Positions 34,400 through 42,156 of a DNA stretch of 42,156 nt are shown here, piece after piece. The stretch lies in the NCBI GenBank assembly GCA_020436835.1, contig JAGQWZ010000533.1, forward strand, positions 1 to 42,156, read 5' to 3'. Below the pieces are notes generated by a model, which saw only the letters and a program-made list of their open reading frames with translations, had not been told where the DNA came from and searched no databases. The DNA comes from Saprospiraceae bacterium. Its GTDB lineage: Bacteria; Bacteroidota; Bacteroidia; Chitinophagales; Saprospiraceae. Made by a program: the position numbers and the translations under genes. How positions within the stretch are numbered: the stretch's first letter is position 1; each line of letters starts with the position of its first letter.

Positions 34400-34789
34400 A
34401 TGTTGAAATTGTCATCATGCTCCGATAGCATCTGTGAATTAGAGCACTTTGTGCAATCGATTTCGGATAAGTATAACATTGGTCCTGATCGTTATCCCGA
34501 CATTCTGATTAGCCTGACAGAGGCTGTAAATAATGCGATTATTCACGGAAACGGAGAAAATCGCGCTAAGAAAGTGCTAATTGCACATCGTTATCGCAAA
34601 CAGAATGGGCTAACCTTCGAAATCTCTGATGAAGGGAAAGGTTTCGATTACAAAAGCATACCGGATCCAACCAGGGTTGAAAACCTGGAAAAATGCGGTG
34701 GCCGGGGCGTCTTTCTCATGCGTCAATTGGCAGATCGGATTAAATTCGCCAACAATGGCAGAACGGTAATTATCAACTTCAACGTATAG
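34400..34789 (+). CDS. RsbW-like ATP-binding (GHKL) protein
   Basis: A 129-residue GHKL-fold ATPase, resembling serine-protein kinases of the anti-sigma RsbW/SpoIIAB type. The N box is LTEAVNNAIIHGN (about 39-51), the G1 box is DEGKGFD and the G2 box is CGGRGVFLMRQLAD; all ATP-binding residues look intact. No matching anti-anti-sigma factor or sigma factor lies in the window. It follows the DUF4175 gene by four bases and precedes ybeY by 21 bases, so the three are probably one transcript. The partner is unknown. Confidence 0.88.
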   Translation: MLKLSSCSDSICELEHFVQSISDKYNIGPDRYPDILISLTEAVNNAIIHGNGENRAKKVLIAHRYRKQNGLTFEISDEGKGFDYKSIPDPTRVENLEKCGGRGVFLMRQLADRIKFANNGRTVIINFNV

Positions 34790-34810
34790 TCAAATCCTTA
34801 CTCCTGCTTC

Positions 34811-35254
34811 ATGCTGGCAGAAATACTAGTTGACTCAGTCGATCAGGCTCCGGATATTCCGCATGGCTTTTCAAAAGAAAGGATCATTTCATGGCTAAAT
34901 AGTGTTGCAGAGTCCGAAAAAAAGAAAATTGAATCCATTCAATATGTCTTTTGTGACGATCAATATCTGTATGACCTGAACCGCACATATCTTCAGCACG
35001 AGACACTTACCGATATAATAACCTTTCCCTACGGTACAAATCCAATTATTGCTGAGATTTACATCAGTCTGGAACGGGTAATTGAAAATGCCAATACTTA
35101 TGGGGATGGCGATCAATTGCAGGAATTGTGTAGGGTGATGGTTCACGGTCTGTTGCATATGTGTGGGTATGAAGACCATAGTGCTGCTGATAAAAGCAAG
35201 ATGCGCATTTTGGAATCATCTTATTTAGATGAGCTGCAAAAGCAAAATCATTAG
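34811..35254 (+). CDS. ybeY: Endoribonuclease YbeY
   Basis: A 147-residue YbeY, a metal-dependent RNase needed for 16S rRNA 3'-end maturation and ribosome quality control. The fold is recognisable from NRTYLQHETLTDIITFPYG and the metal motif HGLLHMCGYEDH: His112 and His116 are the first two ligands. The usual third His (H-x3-H-x5-H) falls on Asp122, with His123 one residue later, so Asp or the shifted His may complete the site. The start is ATG 34811; a second in-frame Met is not close. It is followed by a 144-base gap and the thr operon. Confidence 0.93.
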   Translation: MLAEILVDSVDQAPDIPHGFSKERIISWLNSVAESEKKKIESIQYVFCDDQYLYDLNRTYLQHETLTDIITFPYGTNPIIAEIYISLERVIENANTYGDGDQLQELCRVMVHGLLHMCGYEDHSAADKSKMRILESSYLDELQKQNH

Positions 35255-35323
35255 ACTTTTGGCAATATATCCGTAGAATGTTGATATTCTCTCAAAGAAT
35301 AGGGCTGTTTGATGTAAGCTTCT

Positions 35324-35331
35324 TATCTTTG
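35324..35331 (+). promoter_or_regulatory. -7 box of the thr operon
   Basis: TATCTTTG fits TAnnTTTG exactly and would give a leader of about 60 bases ahead of thrA. A TTTG at 35308-35311 is too close (12 bases) to be a normal -33 box. The predicted leader contains CTATTC/GAATAG (35337-35342 with 35357-35362) that can form a short hairpin, but I see no threonine-rich leader peptide. Confidence 0.5.
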
Positions 35332-35398
35332 CGCCGCTATTCTCAATTAAATTCAGGAATAGGTTAATATATAAATTTCACATTTTCAAGGTTTTATA

Positions 35399-37855
35399 AT
35401 GCGCGTCCTAAAATTTGGGGGAACTTCCTTAGCAGATGCCAACTGCATTAAGAAGGTTGCCGAGATCGTTGAATCCCAACTTACTACCCGAAATAAACCT
35501 AAAGCGGTCGTCGTCTCTGCCTTCGCGAAGATGACGGATCTTTTAAACGAGATGGCTCAGAAAGCTTCCGTAGGGGATATAAATTATGAATCTGCTCTGG
35601 ATCGGTTCATCAAAAACCACTCTGCCATTGTAGAGGATCTCTTTACAAAAGCAGCAGCCAGGAGGATCAAAGGGCAAATCGACGAAATCAATAATACGCT
35701 GACGCAACTGCTGTACGGGATCTATCTGGTTATGGAAGCTTCTCCCCGTACATTAGATTACGTGCTGAGTTTTGGTGAACGGATAAGTGCACTTATAGTG
35801 ACCGAATATTTCAATGTTCGCAAAATTCCAAGTGATTTTGTAGATGCTCGCAATCTCATTAAAACCAATAAACGATTCGGGGCTGCCCAGGTAGATATGG
35901 AGTTGACTTCTTCGAATATTAGAAGTCATTTTCGTAAAAATCGCAATGTTCAGATCATTACTGGATTCATAAGTTCTGCAAAAGGTGGACTCACTACTAC
36001 TTTGGGAAGAGGAGGCTCAGACTATACCGTATCACTGGTAGGTGCGGCGTTGGCAGTACATTCAATTGAGATATGGACGGATGTCAATGGAGTACTGACA
36101 TCAGATCCTCGTCGGGTTGATAAGGCTTTTACCATAGAGCGAATGACCTACGCAGAAGCGGTAGAAATGTCCCATTTCGGCGCAAAAGTTATTTATCCTC
36201 CGACAATTCAACCGGCCCTGGAGAAAGAAATTCCCATATATATAAAGAACACTTTTGAGCCAGATCATGCCGGAACCCTGATTAGTTCTGTTCCGGGATC
36301 TTACGAAAAGGCGGTAAAGGGAATTTCTTCAATTTCTGATATTTGCCTGTTAACCTTACAGGGTAGTGGTTTATTTGGCGTTCCGGGTATTTCCGCACGG
36401 TTGTTTGAAAGTCTGGCTTCTGCACAAATTAATGTTATCCTGATTACTCAGGGATCTTCCGAACATTCGATCAGTTTCGCTGTGCAACCTACAGTGGTGA
36501 ACAAGGCTAAACGAAGGGTGGAGAAGGAGTTCGAGTTTGAAATATCCAGGGGTACGGTTGAACCGGTAAAGGTTGAGTCAAACCTGGCCGTCATCGCGAT
36601 TATTGGAGAAAACATGCGTTACGTGCCTGGGGTAGCCGGCAAGATGTTGACTGCTTTAGGAAACAACGGTATTAATGCTATTGCAATCGCTCAGGGTTCA
36701 TCAGAACTAAACATATCTGTGGTGATTAACCGGGAAAACGAGGCCAAGGCCTTGAATGCCTTGCATGAGGCTTTCTTCCTGTCTGACACCAAAGTCATCC
36801 ATTTATTTATGGTGGGTGTCGGCCTGATAGGTGGAACACTACTAGAACAGTTGAAACAACAAGCGCCATTTTTGCGCGAAAAAAGATCGTTAGAGATTAA
36901 AGTAGTGGCCCTGGCCAATACAAAGAAAATGTTATTCATGGAAGACGGTATTCCGCTGGAAAACTGGAAATCACTTTTGCAAAAATCCAAGCATGCTTCT
37001 GACATGGATAGCTATGTTGACACGGTCATCAATATGAATCTTTCGAATTCGGTATTTGTAGATAACACCGCGGATCTGCTCATTCCGGAGCATTATGAAA
37101 AGATTCTCGATGCTTCTATCAGTATTTCAACGCCCAATAAGGTTGCGACCTCAAGCAATTTTGAGCAATATCTGAATCTTCTGAAGTTGGCTGAGAAAAA
37201 GAACGTCTACTTTGGGTATGAAACTAATGTGGGCGCAGGTCTACCGGTAATTTCCACCTTGAGGAATCTCATTGATAGTGGAGATCGCGTCATAAAGATT
37301 GAAGGTGTTTTATCGGGTTCTTTATCTTATATATTCAACCACTTTGATGAGGATCTTTCCTTTAGTGAGGCAATTAAAAATGCGCAAAATCTCGGGTATA
37401 CGGAACCAGATCCAAGGATTGACTTAAATGGTGTTGATGTGAAGAGAAAAATATTGATTCTTGCCCGGGAAGCGGGAATCAAAATGGAAGCAAGGGAAAT
37501 CAAGGTTAAGAATATTTTGCCTGCGTATTGTCAGAAAGCGGAATTGGGTAAAGAGCTGGACGATGCTTTGAAAAAGGCAGATGCCCATTTTGATAAGATC
37601 AGAACTCAGGCAGAATCAAGAAAAACCAGATTGAGGATGATTGCCAAATTAGAAAATGGTAAGGCGAGCATTGGTCTCGAAGAGGTGAACAGTGACAGTC
37701 CGTTCTATTTTCTGAGTGGTAGTGATAACATGTTAGTATTTACCACTCAAAGGTATAAAGATAGACCACTTGTGATCCAGGGACCGGGAGCGGGAGCCGA
37801 AGTAACAGCCGCCGGTGTATTTGCAGAGATCATCCATATTGGTAGTCTTCTATGA
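35399..37855 (+). CDS. thrA: Bifunctional aspartokinase/homoserine dehydrogenase
   Basis: An 818-residue fusion, close to E. coli ThrA (820), catalysing the first and third steps from aspartate to threonine. The aspartokinase part has KFGGTSLA at the N-terminus, FGERISA, and GRGGSDYTVSLVGAAL with WTDVNGVLTSDPR. Two ACT-type regulatory segments lie at about 305-455 (SGLFGVPGISARLFESLA; VPGVAGKMLTALGNNGINAIAIAQGSSELNISVV), so feedback inhibition by an end product, usually threonine, is expected. The homoserine dehydrogenase part starts with the NAD(P) motif VGVGLIGG (about 470) and includes the family block NVGAGLPVISTLRNLIDSGDRV and GVLSGSLSYIFN. The stop overlaps thrB in an ATGA. Confidence 0.97.
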   Translation: MRVLKFGGTSLADANCIKKVAEIVESQLTTRNKPKAVVVSAFAKMTDLLNEMAQKASVGDINYESALDRFIKNHSAIVEDLFTKAAARRIKGQIDEINNTLTQLLYGIYLVMEASPRTLDYVLSFGERISALIVTEYFNVRKIPSDFVDARNLIKTNKRFGAAQVDMELTSSNIRSHFRKNRNVQIITGFISSAKGGLTTTLGRGGSDYTVSLVGAALAVHSIEIWTDVNGVLTSDPRRVDKAFTIERMTYAEAVEMSHFGAKVIYPPTIQPALEKEIPIYIKNTFEPDHAGTLISSVPGSYEKAVKGISSISDICLLTLQGSGLFGVPGISARLFESLASAQINVILITQGSSEHSISFAVQPTVVNKAKRRVEKEFEFEISRGTVEPVKVESNLAVIAIIGENMRYVPGVAGKMLTALGNNGINAIAIAQGSSELNISVVINRENEAKALNALHEAFFLSDTKVIHLFMVGVGLIGGTLLEQLKQQAPFLREKRSLEIKVVALANTKKMLFMEDGIPLENWKSLLQKSKHASDMDSYVDTVINMNLSNSVFVDNTADLLIPEHYEKILDASISISTPNKVATSSNFEQYLNLLKLAEKKNVYFGYETNVGAGLPVISTLRNLIDSGDRVIKIEGVLSGSLSYIFNHFDEDLSFSEAIKNAQNLGYTEPDPRIDLNGVDVKRKILILAREAGIKMEAREIKVKNILPAYCQKAELGKELDDALKKADAHFDKIRTQAESRKTRLRMIAKLENGKASIGLEEVNSDSPFYFLSGSDNMLVFTTQRYKDRPLVIQGPGAGAEVTAAGVFAEIIHIGSLL

Positions 37856-38784
37856 AAGCAGGAATCAAAGTTTTTGCACCGGCATCAGTAGCCAATGTGG
37901 CTTGTGGTTTCGATATCTTGGGTTTTGCATTGGAAAGTCCGGGCGACGAAATAATCGCAAGACCAGTCGATCGAAAAGGACTAGTAATAAGTAAAATCAC
38001 GGGTGATCAACATCGATTGCCGTATGCAGTCGAAAAGAATACAGCAGGACTGGCCGCCCTGAAATTAATGGAATCGCTGGGCATGGAGGATTTCGGTGTT
38101 GATTTGGAAATCCATAAACGTATGCCCTTCGGAAGTGGATTGGGATCATCTGCTGCCAGTGCCGCCGGAGCAGTCGTGGCGGTAAACGAAATTTTGGGTC
38201 GTCCTTTGTCTCGGTCAGAGCTATTACCTTTCGCTGTACTGGGTGAACAGGTTGCTGATGGTGCATATCATGCTGACAACGTCGGCCCATCGCTGTTGGG
38301 GGGCATGCTATTAATTAGAGACAACTCCACTTTAGACTATTATCGCATACCGGTACCGAAAGGACTGACGGCAGTGGTCGTCTACCCTCATATTGAGATT
38401 CTAACTAAAGATGCCAGAGATATTATTTCGCCCACGGTTGATTTAAAAGATCATATCCGGCAATCCGGCAATTTAGCAGGTCTTATCCTCGGTTTGAGTC
38501 AATCAAACTTCGAATTAATTGCAAAGAGTTTAAGAGATTACATTATCGAACCCCAGCGATCAAAGTTAATCCCTCATTTTGCAGAAGTAAAAGAAACTGC
38601 CTTTAATCAATCTGCATTAGGTTGCAGTATTTCGGGAGCTGGGCCTTCGATCTTTGCGCTCTTTGATCATAGTCTGAGGGCAGAGCAGGCAGCATTGGCC
38701 ATGCAGTCCGTATTTATCCGAAATCATATCAATGCCGATATCTTTGTGTCGAAAATTAACTTAGAAGGCACAATCATCTATTAA
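37852..38784 (+). CDS. thrB: Homoserine kinase
   Basis: A 310-residue GHMP kinase phosphorylating homoserine to O-phosphohomoserine, the substrate of ThrC. FAPASVANVACGFDILGFAL is the N-terminal family signature, and PFGSGLGSSAASAAGAVVA (about 90-110) the ATP-binding glycine loop. GCSISGAGPSIFAL closes the C-terminal motif. The ATG overlaps the thrA stop by four bases, so translation is coupled, and thrC starts 11 bases after this stop: a conventional thrABC order. Confidence 0.97.
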   Translation: MKAGIKVFAPASVANVACGFDILGFALESPGDEIIARPVDRKGLVISKITGDQHRLPYAVEKNTAGLAALKLMESLGMEDFGVDLEIHKRMPFGSGLGSSAASAAGAVVAVNEILGRPLSRSELLPFAVLGEQVADGAYHADNVGPSLLGGMLLIRDNSTLDYYRIPVPKGLTAVVVYPHIEILTKDARDIISPTVDLKDHIRQSGNLAGLILGLSQSNFELIAKSLRDYIIEPQRSKLIPHFAEVKETAFNQSALGCSISGAGPSIFALFDHSLRAEQAALAMQSVFIRNHINADIFVSKINLEGTIIY

Positions 38785-38788
38785 AAAA

Positions 38789-38802
38789 GTTTCACGTGAA
38801 AC
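38789..38802. promoter_or_regulatory. parS: parS-like palindrome at thrC start codon
   Basis: GTTTCACGTGAAAC is a perfect 14-bp palindrome identical to the core of the chromosomal parS consensus (TGTTTCACGTGAAACA). The flanking bases here are A and T instead of T and A. The thrC GTG start codon (38796-38798) lies inside it. Confidence 0.75.
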
Positions 38803-40097
38803 TATATAGCACAAATAACAGAGAGCGTATCTATTCACTTGAACATGCCGTCTTAAAAGGGATAGCCCCTGACGGTGGACTATTCATGCCGGTCACTATT
38901 CCTGAACTACCTAGCCGGTTTTTCGCAGAATTGCCCACTCTAGGTTTTCAGGAAATTTGCTACGAGGTCGCAAAAAGACTGCTTGTTGATGATATACCGG
39001 AACAGCACTTATTAAATATCATTGAGAACTCGATTACCTTCCCCGCCCCATTAGTTGAACTCACACCTGAAATTAATGTTTTAGAGCTTTGGCATGGCCC
39101 CTCGCTTGCTTTTAAAGATTTTGGCGCACAATTTATGGCAAGGATCATGTCTTACTTCAATAGAGATCAGCAAAAGTCACTGAACATTTTGGTAGCTACA
39201 TCCGGAGACACCGGTGGTGCAGTAGCTGCCGGATTTCATCAAGTCGAAGGCATCAATGTAATTATTCTCTTTCCCAAGGGTAAGGTCAGTGCCCTACAGG
39301 AAAAACAATTGACAACCTTTGGCAATAATGTCACGGCAATTGAAATCGATGGCACTTTTGACGATTGCCAGTCCCTCGTTAAAAAAGCTTTTAATGATTC
39401 CAGACTCACCGATAAGCTCAGGCTTACATCTGCCAACTCTATCAATATCAGTCGTCTTATACCACAGAGTTTCTATTATTTTGAAAGTGTCAAACATCTC
39501 ATTCCTTCGCCAGATCAGATCGTAGTGTCAGTGCCCAGTGGAAACTTTGGAAACCTTACCGCCGGCCTATTCGCAAGGAAGATGGGCCTACCAATCAGCC
39601 AATTTATAGCTGCAACCAATATAAATGACATTGTTCCCAGGTACCTTGACGACGGTGATTTCATTCCCAGGGCAAGCATCGAAACTTTATCTAATGCTAT
39701 GGATGTAGGTAATCCTTCAAACTTTTCCAGAATGCTTGAACTTTATGGTTCCACGTGGAACAAAATGAGAGGCGATATTAAAGGATACTCATACGACGAT
39801 ACTCAAACCTTGCAAGCAATCAGACACATCTACCGACAATACAACTATATCGCAGATCCCCACAGTGCCGTCGCATTTCTTGGTCTAAGCGAGTATTTAA
39901 ATAACACATCCAGCTCCTCTAAAGGAATTTTTCTGGAAACAGCTCATCCTTCGAAATTTAAATCCACCATTGACCTGGCTCTAGAAATAGATTCTGAAAT
40001 TCATCCCGTGTTATTGGAAATCTCATTGAAGGAAGGAGAAAAAACATGTTTGTCTACAGATTACGCCGACTTACTCGAATATTTGCTTGATCAATAG
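38796..40097 (+). CDS. thrC: Threonine synthase
   Basis: A 433-residue PLP enzyme converting O-phosphohomoserine to threonine. The N-terminus MKLYSTNN is the normal family start, and it is read from a GTG at 38796, since no ATG occurs until codon 31. The PLP lysine is Lys107 in SLAFKDFGAQF; the phosphate-binding loop is ATSGDTGGAVAAGF. SVPSGNFGNLTAGLFARKMGLP and NAMDVGNPSNFSRM are further family blocks. It closes the thrABC operon, 11 bases after thrB, with no Shine-Dalgarno sequence. Two parS-like palindromes lie at the start codon and in the body; the internal one encodes Gly-Ser-Thr-Trp-Asn. Confidence 0.97.
   Translation: MKLYSTNNRERIYSLEHAVLKGIAPDGGLFMPVTIPELPSRFFAELPTLGFQEICYEVAKRLLVDDIPEQHLLNIIENSITFPAPLVELTPEINVLELWHGPSLAFKDFGAQFMARIMSYFNRDQQKSLNILVATSGDTGGAVAAGFHQVEGINVIILFPKGKVSALQEKQLTTFGNNVTAIEIDGTFDDCQSLVKKAFNDSRLTDKLRLTSANSINISRLIPQSFYYFESVKHLIPSPDQIVVSVPSGNFGNLTAGLFARKMGLPISQFIAATNINDIVPRYLDDGDFIPRASIETLSNAMDVGNPSNFSRMLELYGSTWNKMRGDIKGYSYDDTQTLQAIRHIYRQYNYIADPHSAVAFLGLSEYLNNTSSSSKGIFLETAHPSKFKSTIDLALEIDSEIHPVLLEISLKEGEKTCLSTDYADLLEYLLDQ
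39748..39761. promoter_or_regulatory. parS: Second parS-like palindrome inside thrC
   Basis: GTTCCACGTGGAAC is a perfect 14-bp palindrome. It differs from the 38789 site at one symmetric position pair (T-C and A-G), a variation known among parS sites, for example in Pseudomonas as far as I recall. The CACGTG centre is shared. It lies 959 bases from the first site. Confidence 0.7.
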
Positions 40098-40146
40098 CAC
40101 ACTTATGTGGCTTTGCCAGGAAATGCTCTCGATGAACGATCAAGAC

Positions 40147-40929
40147 CTAGACGGGCTCCTTCTTCTCAACTCTCTGTAAAAATTTTTCTAATATCTCATT
40201 GAACTTCTCCGATTGTTCCAGCATCGGTGCATGCCCACAACGATCAAATATTTCTAGTTGAGAATCTTTTATCAGTTCATGAAACTTCTCTCCCACGAAT
40301 GCCGGTGTGATGGTATCCTGTTTGCCCCAAACCAATAAGGTAGGCATTTGCAACTCTTTTAATCGTTCTTCCACATTATGACGAATAGCAGACTTTGCAG
40401 TTTTAATAATACGAATGCCTTTCATTCTGTCATTCACAATTCCGAATACTTCATCCACCATCTCCTGAGTAGCTACTTCGGGGTCATAAAAGGTCAATTG
40501 GACCTTTTTCCTTATAAAATCATAATCCTCTCTTCGTGGGAAACTGGTTCCAAAGGCACTTTCATATAAACCTGAACTACCGGTAAGAATTAGAGAAGTG
40601 ATGTCTTCACCATGCTCCAAAGCATAAATGATCGCTAAATGCCCACCAAGTGAATTCCCAAGTAAGTGTATTTTATCGAAACCCATTAACTCAATAAAAT
40701 TCTCCAAATGCTCCAACAATCCTCCAAGAGATACTTTTCTAATCGACATCTCAAAAATGGGCAGCATAGGCATAACAATCCTTCTGCCCTCCCTAAAATA
40801 ATTAATCAGCGCATCAAAATTACTTGCTGTCCCAAATAAGCCATGAAGAAGAACCAGAGGCGTCTCTGTCTTCGGACCGAGATCCAAATAAGAAAAATCC
40901 CCCTTTGTTAAAATGTCATGCTCTGTCAT
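40147..40929 (-). CDS. Alpha/beta hydrolase
   Basis: A 260-residue alpha/beta-hydrolase fold protein without signal peptide. The nucleophile elbow is GNSLGGH (Ser93), the oxyanion region LLHGLFGTASNFDAL (about 27-41), the acid is in VWGKQDTITP (about residue 206) and the catalytic His in RCGHAPMLEQ (about 234). Substrate cannot be deduced; relatives include esterases, lactonases and ring-fission product hydrolases. It starts 18 bases downstream of the heme A synthase gene and is likely co-transcribed with it. It is convergent with thrC, 49 bases apart, without a clear terminator. Confidence 0.88.
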   Translation of the reverse strand: MTEHDILTKGDFSYLDLGPKTETPLVLLHGLFGTASNFDALINYFREGRRIVMPMLPIFEMSIRKVSLGGLLEHLENFIELMGFDKIHLLGNSLGGHLAIIYALEHGEDITSLILTGSSGLYESAFGTSFPRREDYDFIRKKVQLTFYDPEVATQEMVDEVFGIVNDRMKGIRIIKTAKSAIRHNVEERLKELQMPTLLVWGKQDTITPAFVGEKFHELIKDSQLEIFDRCGHAPMLEQSEKFNEILEKFLQRVEKKEPV

Positions 40930-40947
40930 TTCTCTCGGTATTGATTA

Positions 40948-42000
40948 CTAATATACTGTTGATTTATAGGAATGAAAATAAAATAATACAATAGAGATTG
41001 TCAAAACGAATATTGCACCCGCCTGATGTAAAACACCATATAATACAGGCACGGTGCCAGCTGTCCTAATCAAAGTAGTAATTCCTAGTGCCATTTGAAT
41101 TATCAACATAGTTATAAACACTACGTTCAGGGACCTAAAATGCCTTAAATTAGTTTTCCTATTCGACTGGAATACTATATATAAACTACACAATATCAAC
41201 AGATAAGCGATACCCCGGTGAAAAAACTGGACTATGGTAATAAGAAATGGACCTGTATCATAATCCACAAAATTACTAACATTCCATTGACCTGGGTCCA
41301 AAAGGATTGAAGGAAGCCATTCAGTGCCCATCTTTGGCCATGTAGAATATAGAAGAGATGCCTTCATACCAGACATCATACCTCCCAAAAATATCTGTAA
41401 CCCCATCAGCACCAAGAATGTCAACATGGAACGGCGCATGATCGTATATTTCTTATTAGCGCCATAAAGCGATAATAGAACCGTCCAAAGTAAATGTGAA
41501 AAAACTACTAAAGCCAAGCAAAGGTGGATTGACAATTTGTAAGCATTCACCCAAGGTCGCTCAATCAGTCCACTGGCCACCATTATCCAGCCAAATAAAC
41601 CTACTACTGCAGCAAGTATCACCAGGACAACCAACCTCCTTATAATACGTTTATCGAGCCACCTTTTAACTAGAAAAATGATAAAAGGAATAATAAACAC
41701 CAATCCCATTAATCGAGCCCAGAGCCGGTGAAGATATTCCCAAAAATAAATGAACTTAAACTCACTCATACTCATACCTTCATTAAGCTTTCGATACTGC
41801 GGCGTGTCCTTGTAAAATTCAAATGATTCTTCCCATTCCTCGGCATTGAGCGGAGGAATCGTACCAGTGATTATTTCCCATTTGGTGATAGAAAGACCAG
41901 AACCAGTCAATCTCGTTACTCCACCAATAATGATCTGGAAGAAAACCATGAAAAGTCCCAGTATCATCCAGAATACGACAATCTTTCGCTTAACTAACAT
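40948..42000 (-). CDS. ctaA: Heme A synthase (COX15/CtaA)
   Basis: A 350-residue, eight-helix membrane enzyme converting heme O to heme A for cytochrome c oxidases. The N-terminal signature IIGGVTRLTGSGLSITKWEIITGTIPP and the long extracytoplasmic loop with EYLHRLWARLMG are typical of the COX15 branch. Heme-ligand histidines are visible in EYLHR, SIHLCLALVV, FFHRGIAYL and VLHQAGAIF, two per four-helix half. Its presence indicates an aa3-type or other heme-A oxidase and so aerobic respiration. ATG 42000 is the start; the upstream 156 bases to the window edge are AT-rich and hold no gene. Confidence 0.95.
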   Translation of the reverse strand: MLVKRKIVVFWMILGLFMVFFQIIIGGVTRLTGSGLSITKWEIITGTIPPLNAEEWEESFEFYKDTPQYRKLNEGMSMSEFKFIYFWEYLHRLWARLMGLVFIIPFIIFLVKRWLDKRIIRRLVVLVILAAVVGLFGWIMVASGLIERPWVNAYKLSIHLCLALVVFSHLLWTVLLSLYGANKKYTIMRRSMLTFLVLMGLQIFLGGMMSGMKASLLYSTWPKMGTEWLPSILLDPGQWNVSNFVDYDTGPFLITIVQFFHRGIAYLLILCSLYIVFQSNRKTNLRHFRSLNVVFITMLIIQMALGITTLIRTAGTVPVLYGVLHQAGAIFVLTISIVLFYFHSYKSTVY

Positions 42001-42156
42001 TCTGTAATGATATTAATATCTTTTAGAAAAATTAATTTTAGTAAATCCTTCATTATCATCTGTGTTTAAATGTAGAATACTTAAAGAAGAAATATTACAT
42101 AAATAGGATCATAACAAAAAGTAGATGGTTATTCACAAATTATCGACAACACTTTA
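42001..42156. other. AT-rich edge with DnaA-box-like nonamers
   Basis: No gene is visible in this 156-base AT-rich stretch. TTATTCACA (42129-42137) fits the relaxed DnaA-box consensus TTWTNCACA, and TTATCGACA (42140-42148) is one base from TTATCCACA. They are two bases apart in the same direction. Confidence 0.35.

Overview
The window looks like a chromosomal segment of a Bacteroidota bacterium. A member of Saprospiria or a related marine or sludge lineage is most likely, but the rank below phylum is inference. The evidence is the presence of families largely restricted to Bacteroidota (DUF4294, DUF4175, the very basic 31-residue AURKAIP1/COX24-type protein), the HU / TPR / small basic protein / RNase G cluster, few Shine-Dalgarno sequences, and promoter-like TAnnTTTG boxes ahead of several genes. 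Nearly everything is core or housekeeping. I see no insertion sequence, prophage, CRISPR array or transferred island.

Layout. 1-7.2 kb, mostly minus strand: a TPR protein cut by the window edge, a radical SAM/SPASM protein, a GT28-like glycosyltransferase, RNase G, a tiny basic ribosome-type protein, a membrane-anchored TPR protein and an HU-family protein; pth is on the plus strand. 7.2-10.1 kb: a structured 414-base divergent spacer, then yicC-gmk-apaG, a convergent ogt and tRNA-Phe with its terminator. 10.2-15.6 kb, plus strand: an MtfA-like protein that has lost its zinc site, a GT2 glycosyltransferase, rsmG, an MscS channel and two tandem Skp/OmpH chaperones ending at a strong terminator. 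15.6-17.9 kb, minus strand: a DUF4294 protein, diphosphomevalonate decarboxylase and a rhodanese, apparently one operon. 18.2-24.1 kb, plus strand: an OmpA/PD40 envelope protein, a PAP2-like membrane protein, dapD and an M1 aminopeptidase lipoprotein.

24.2-30.7 kb holds the most unusual gene set: a large GT-C-like membrane protein, a DUF4956 membrane protein, a CotH-kinase/beta-helix protein and a VTC-type polyphosphate polymerase. The last three are tightly coupled. It could be an envelope polymer or phosphorylation system of undescribed function. 30.9-35.3 kb: a giant DUF4175 protein, a small RsbW-like ATPase and ybeY. 35.4-40.1 kb: the complete threonine operon thrA-thrB-thrC. 40.1-42.0 kb, minus strand: an alpha/beta hydrolase and heme A synthase.

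The best non-coding signal is a pair of perfect 14-bp palindromes in thrC. One spans its GTG start codon (38789-38802) and the other lies inside the gene (39748-39761). Both match the core of chromosomal parS, the ParB/Spo0J binding site. parS sites usually cluster near the replication origin, so this window may be origin-proximal. An AT-rich right edge with two DnaA-box-like nonamers is weakly consistent with that.
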